From NCBI GenBank assembly GCA_035698885.1, contig DASSBJ010000104.1:1-23678 (forward strand): 23,678 nt of DNA, in the 5' to 3' direction. The translations under genes and the position numbers were made by a program. The notes under the pieces were generated by a model that saw only the letters and a program-made list of their open reading frames with translations, was not told the DNA's origin and ran no database searches. This DNA comes from VRUE01 sp035698885 (lineage in GTDB: Bacteria > Actinomycetota > Thermoleophilia > Solirubrobacterales > 70-9). Below, one piece after another: positions 21,308 through 23,678 of the stretch. Numbering within the stretch: position 1 is the stretch's first letter; each line of letters starts with the position of its first letter.

Positions 21308-22054
21308 TCAGCCCCGCGGGCACTTCCTGCCGACGCAGACCGGCACCCGGTTGGAGGGCAGCACGCCGGCGCCGCGGGCGATCAGCCTCTGCGGCGCGCG
21401 CAGGGTCACCGTCGTGCGGCCGTCGGCGCCGGTCAGGTCGCTCGCGCCGCTCACCCGCACGCCGGCAGCCGGCTTCCTGTGTCCCTTTTCGTCGTAGGCG
21501 AGCACCTGGACGCCGAACGGGACGCCCGGGTTCGCGTGATGACGCGAGCGCAGCACCAGCTCGTCCGGGTAGGGATACGGAGCGAGCGCCCAGAGCACCT
21601 CGTCGCCCGGCTTCACCTTCGCCGCGTCGCCGCCGACCGAGGGCGTCCTGTGGTCGACCTTGAGCAGCCAGGAGAGCTTCTTCGTCGCCCTGGAGCCACC
21701 GACGTCGCAGAGCCCGAGCCCGAAGGAGAAGGCGTCGGTGACGGCGACCGGGCGCAGCGCGCCGATCCGGCGCGAGCCGCGCAGCAGCATTCCCAGCGGA
21801 GTCGCGCCCCGCACCTGCGCGACCCTGCCGCTGCCGCCGGTGCCGGCGCCGAAGCAGGTCGCCCCGGGACTGGTCTTGACCGAGACCTGCCCGGCGAGAC
21901 CGAGCGGGCGTTCGGCGAGCAGCCTGCCGCCGGCTCCGAGCACGCGCAGCTGCGCGACGGGACGCTTCGCCGCCGCGGTCGCGGCGAACGAGAGGACGAG
22001 AACGAAAGCCAGCGCGCACGCGGCGACCGGCCGGAATGGAACGAGTCTTGGCAT
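21308..22054 (-). CDS. Secreted DUF4430-like (transcobalamin-like beta domain) protein
   Basis: This first gene behind the cobalamin riboswitch encodes 248 residues. A cleavable signal peptide is likely (about 1-29, ending ATAAA). Residues about 55-160 are DUF4430-like, with a divergent core: GATPLGMLL, SWLLKVDHRTPSVGGDAA, then VKPGDEVLWALAPY. A small Ig-like beta domain follows (about 165-235; PAAGVRVSGASDLTGADGRT). Four cysteines (67, 116, 240, 245) may form two disulfides. No lipobox or C-terminal anchor is visible, so it may be released or held by partners. ATG at 22054 with AGGAAAGG 9 nt upstream. I infer a B12-binding beta-domain partner; the match is weaker than in the next gene. Confidence 0.75.
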   Translation of the reverse strand: MPRLVPFRPVAACALAFVLVLSFAATAAAKRPVAQLRVLGAGGRLLAERPLGLAGQVSVKTSPGATCFGAGTGGSGRVAQVRGATPLGMLLRGSRRIGALRPVAVTDAFSFGLGLCDVGGSRATKKLSWLLKVDHRTPSVGGDAAKVKPGDEVLWALAPYPYPDELVLRSRHHANPGVPFGVQVLAYDEKGHRKPAAGVRVSGASDLTGADGRTTVTLRAPQRLIARGAGVLPSNRVPVCVGRKCPRG

Positions 22055-22078
22055 TTAAGCCACCCTTTCCTCGAGGGT
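22055..22078 (-). promoter_or_regulatory. Ribosome binding site with possible sequestering hairpin
   Basis: The Shine-Dalgarno AGGAAAGG (22071-22064, minus strand) lies 9 nt before the ATG. ACCCT (22078-22074) can pair with AGGGT (22066-22062) and enclose most of it. This suits a riboswitch that acts on translation, though the exact switching fold cannot be settled by eye. Confidence 0.4.
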
Positions 22079-22089
22079 TGTCATGGCTG

Positions 22090-22255
22090 GCCGGGGACAG
22101 GTCTCCTGGCTTCCGGGACTCGGTCGGCCGCACCTTCCCGGGAGCTCGGTGTCGCCCCCAGTGGCTGGCGCTCCAGGCGCCTGCGGCTTCCTTCAGCCCG
22201 GTCACAGTGGCGGGACCGCGCCGGTATCTCACCGGACTTCCCTTGACCACCGACC
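22090..22255 (-). ncRNA. Cobalamin (adenosylcobalamin-type) riboswitch
   Basis: The minus strand carries the conserved blocks in correct order: GGGAAGTCCGGTG (22242-22230), GCCACTG (22211-22205) and the B12 box AGCCAGGAGACCTG (22111-22098), with a variable paired region between them. Cobalamin riboswitches repress B12 uptake or synthesis genes when the coenzyme is plentiful. It ends about 35 nt before the secreted DUF4430 gene and should control the ECF operon below it. End points are approximate. No terminator-like T-run follows, which favours translational control. Confidence 0.95.
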
Positions 22256-22270
22256 GTATGTACGCGGGCG

Positions 22271-22276
22271 AGTCTA
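22271..22276 (-). promoter_or_regulatory. Candidate -10 element upstream of the riboswitch
   Basis: TAGACT (minus strand 22276-22271) lies about 20 nt before the riboswitch core, in the 44-bp gap after the regulator gene. No good -35 was found, so this is tentative. Confidence 0.3.
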
Positions 22277-22299
22277 CCCGGCGGCGCGCAGGCCGGCGG

Positions 22300-22920
22300 C
22301 TAGCGCCATTTGGGCGGGTACTCGGGCGATTCGAAGGCGAGCAGGCCGGCGGTCATCCAGACCGGCTCCTCCCCCGACTCGGCCATCCGTGCCCGCGCCT
22401 TCTCCTGCTCCTCGGCGAGCGCGTAGAAGAGCGAGTCGACCCGGGCGATCACCGCGTCCCAGCCCCGCCGGTCGAGTTCCAGCGGCGTCCAGGTGAGGTG
22501 CTGGTCGGGGCGGCCGCCGATCGTCCCCGCCTTCAGCGCCTCCTTCGTCCGGATGGATAGGGACTCGAGGATCCGTGCGCCGATCAGCGCACGGGTCGAC
22601 TCCGGCAGCTCAACCCAGGTGTCCTCCTCGATCACCCCGACCTCGGTCCCCCGATAGAAGCGCTCGACCTGCTCGGGATCGTCGGCGATCTGCTCGCTGC
22701 GCGTCTCTTCCAGCCAGCCGTACTGGGCGAGCAGCTCGAAAGCCTGCGTGAGCTTGGCGAGCGTGCCCATCCCGAGGTCCCGATGGAACCGGCGCGGACT
22801 CATCTCCCTGATGTTGCACTCGCTGAGGATCCTCCCCCGAACCGGGTCCGAGAAGAGCGTTGCGAGACGCTCGGCGCGCGACCATTTGGCCGCAGCGACC
22901 GCCTGACCGTTGTCTGACAT
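22300..22920 (-). CDS. Winged-helix (ArsR-like) transcriptional regulator
   Basis: The 206-residue product has an ArsR/MarR-like winged-helix N-terminus (about 15-75). SDPVRGRILSECNI is a typical opening helix, SPRRFHRDLGMG a turn-recognition region, and LTQAFELLAQYGWLEE the last helix leading into the wing. The C-terminal half (about 95-200) is largely alpha-helical, includes two Trp-containing segments, and has no effector domain I recognise. ATG at 22920 with GAAGGGGG about 6 nt upstream. A 31-bp palindrome lies at its promoter, so autoregulation is likely. It precedes the B12 operon on the same strand, but the riboswitch and possible promoter between them argue for separate control. Confidence 0.8.
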   Translation of the reverse strand: MSDNGQAVAAAKWSRAERLATLFSDPVRGRILSECNIREMSPRRFHRDLGMGTLAKLTQAFELLAQYGWLEETRSEQIADDPEQVERFYRGTEVGVIEEDTWVELPESTRALIGARILESLSIRTKEALKAGTIGGRPDQHLTWTPLELDRRGWDAVIARVDSLFYALAEEQEKARARMAESGEEPVWMTAGLLAFESPEYPPKWR

Positions 22921-22943
22921 GGAGCCCCCTTCACCCTCTACTT

Positions 22944-22974
22944 ATCCGTGTCGGCGCAGAGTGTAGACACGGAT
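22944..22974 (-). promoter_or_regulatory. Palindromic operator over the regulator promoter
   Basis: ATCCGTGTC (22944-22952) and GACACGGAT (22966-22974) are perfect 9-bp inverted repeats with a 13-bp spacer, so half-site centres are 22 bp (two helical turns) apart. The spacer holds TACACT (minus strand 22965-22960), a candidate -10 for the regulator gene starting at 22920. This fits a dimer or tetramer binding site that represses its own promoter. Confidence 0.6.
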
Positions 22975-22982
22975 TCGAGTAC

Positions 22983-23006
22983 GCCCGGGGTCCCCTGCCC
23001 CCGGGC
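22983..23006. repeat. GC-rich 8-bp hairpin between divergent genes
   Basis: GCCCGGGG (22983-22990) and CCCCGGGC (22999-23006) are perfect inverted repeats around an 8-nt loop. They lie between the divergent regulator and secreted-protein genes, so a terminator role is unlikely. No other gene is seen in 22921-23098. Confidence 0.6.
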
Positions 23007-23027
23007 TGGGACGTTCGTCCAGCATTC

Positions 23028-23057
23028 TTGAGCGGCACGTCGCGGCGCGCATAGGCT
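23028..23057 (+). promoter_or_regulatory. Candidate promoter of the secreted repeat protein
   Basis: TTGAGC (23028-23033) and TAGGCT (23052-23057) are separated by 18 bp. The start codon follows about 40 nt later, with a strong GGGAGGG ribosome binding site at 23088-23094. Confidence 0.4.
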
Positions 23058-23098
23058 CGCCACCGATCTGGAAACCATGACGTTTATGGGAGGGCGAG

Positions 23099-23678
23099 AT
23101 GAGGCAGGGGTTGAGGCGGCAATCGCCGGCGTTCGCGGTGGCGGCGCTGGCGCTGTTCGTCGCGTTGGGCGGCAGCGTCTACGCGGCGAAGCGGGCGAGG
23201 ATCAACGGCAGGGCGATCCGGGCTAAGTCGATCCCCGGCAACCGGCTGAAGCCGCGCTCGGTCGCCGCCAACCGGCTCAAGCCGCACTCGATCGGCGCCA
23301 AGCTGCTGAAGCCGCAATCGATCACGCTCAACCTGCTGAAGCCCGGGACGATCCCGGAGATCGCCGCCGACGCGCCGCTGAACGGCTCCGACATCAACGA
23401 GCTGACGCTCGGCCAGGTGCCGAGCGCCGCCCACGCCGACACGGCGGAAACGGCGCAGAGCGCGGTCGACGCGCAGACCGCCCTCAACGCGGTCAACGCC
23501 GTCGATGCGCAGACGGTGAACGGCCACAGCGCCGGCTGCATGCCCGGCACCCGGCAGTTCGCCGGCGCCTGCTGGGAGAGCACCGCGAGCGCCCCGGCGA
23601 ACGCGCCGACGGCGGCGCGCAAATGCGCCGACCGCGGCGGCGAGCTGCCCGGCGCGCTGGCGCTGGCCGCCTTCGCCG
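23099..23678 (+). CDS. Secreted or membrane-anchored repeat protein (C-terminus beyond window)
   Basis: The open frame runs from ATG 23099 through the right edge with no stop, giving at least 193 residues. GGGAGGG 4 nt upstream marks the start. A basic N-terminus and one hydrophobic segment (about 11-29, ALALFVALGGSVYAA) act as signal or anchor. Next come degenerate 10-11-residue repeats around RLKPxS(I/V) (about 45-82). An Ala/Asp/Thr/Gln-rich, possibly coiled stretch follows (about 108-138), then a Cys-containing domain (Cys146, Cys157, Cys175; TRQFAGACWES). This N-terminal architecture recurs in Thermoleophilia surface proteins, by my recollection of the group. Function unknown; an extracellular adhesive or structural role is a guess. 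Confidence 0.8.
   Translation, partial: MRQGLRRQSPAFAVAALALFVALGGSVYAAKRARINGRAIRAKSIPGNRLKPRSVAANRLKPHSIGAKLLKPQSITLNLLKPGTIPEIAADAPLNGSDINELTLGQVPSAAHADTAETAQSAVDAQTALNAVNAVDAQTVNGHSAGCMPGTRQFAGACWESTASAPANAPTAARKCADRGGELPGALALAAFA

Noticed and set aside
1..23678. CRISPR arrays, insertion sequences, phage or defence genes
   Set aside because: No spaced direct repeats, transposase, integrase or nuclease motifs were seen anywhere in the window.

Overview
This GC-rich window with tightly packed, stop/start-overlapping genes looks like a chromosomal segment of an actinobacterium, most probably class Thermoleophilia (Solirubrobacterales-like). That assignment is inferred from three things: the dcw gene order mraZ-rsmH-ftsL-ftsI, the very high GC, and the truncated secreted protein at the right edge, whose N-terminus and short repeats are of a kind common in that class. 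No tRNA, rRNA, CRISPR array, insertion sequence or phage gene was seen, and no gene-free stretch exceeds 300 bases.

Left part, minus strand: a division operon (mraZ, rsmH, ftsL, ftsI) driven by a promoter carrying three GTGG(G/C) repeats spaced 10 bp, the expected MraZ operator. A 123-nt nested inverted repeat follows ftsI. Upstream lies a second compact minus-strand operon: response regulator, histidine kinase, CpaB/SAF protein, TadA ATPase, TadB and TadC. This is a core Tad/Flp pilus or secretion motor with its own two-component system but no visible pilin.

Middle: an unusual single-frame fusion of a DUF192 domain to a TreT-type trehalose glycosyltransferase, divergent from a PfkB-family sugar kinase. 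Next come a PHP-type CpsB/YwqE-like phosphatase, an unrecognised protein, a Rho_N-like/SnoaL-like chimera, a glycerol-3-phosphate dehydrogenase and a nitroreductase.

Right part, minus strand: the most interesting region. A cobalamin riboswitch (about 22090-22255) precedes six overlapping or nearly abutting genes: a secreted DUF4430 protein, a DUF4430 lipoprotein, EcfT, two EcfA ATPases, and one polypeptide fusing an ECF S-component-like membrane domain to a prenyltransferase-like alpha/alpha barrel and a C-terminal anchor. In animal intrinsic factor and transcobalamin, an alpha/alpha barrel and a DUF4430-type beta domain together clamp vitamin B12. Here the same two folds appear on separate proteins, under B12-riboswitch control and attached to an ECF importer. 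I propose a split, surface-anchored, transcobalamin-like B12 capture and uptake system. Beyond it lie a winged-helix regulator with a palindromic operator at its own promoter and the start of a secreted repeat protein cut by the window edge.
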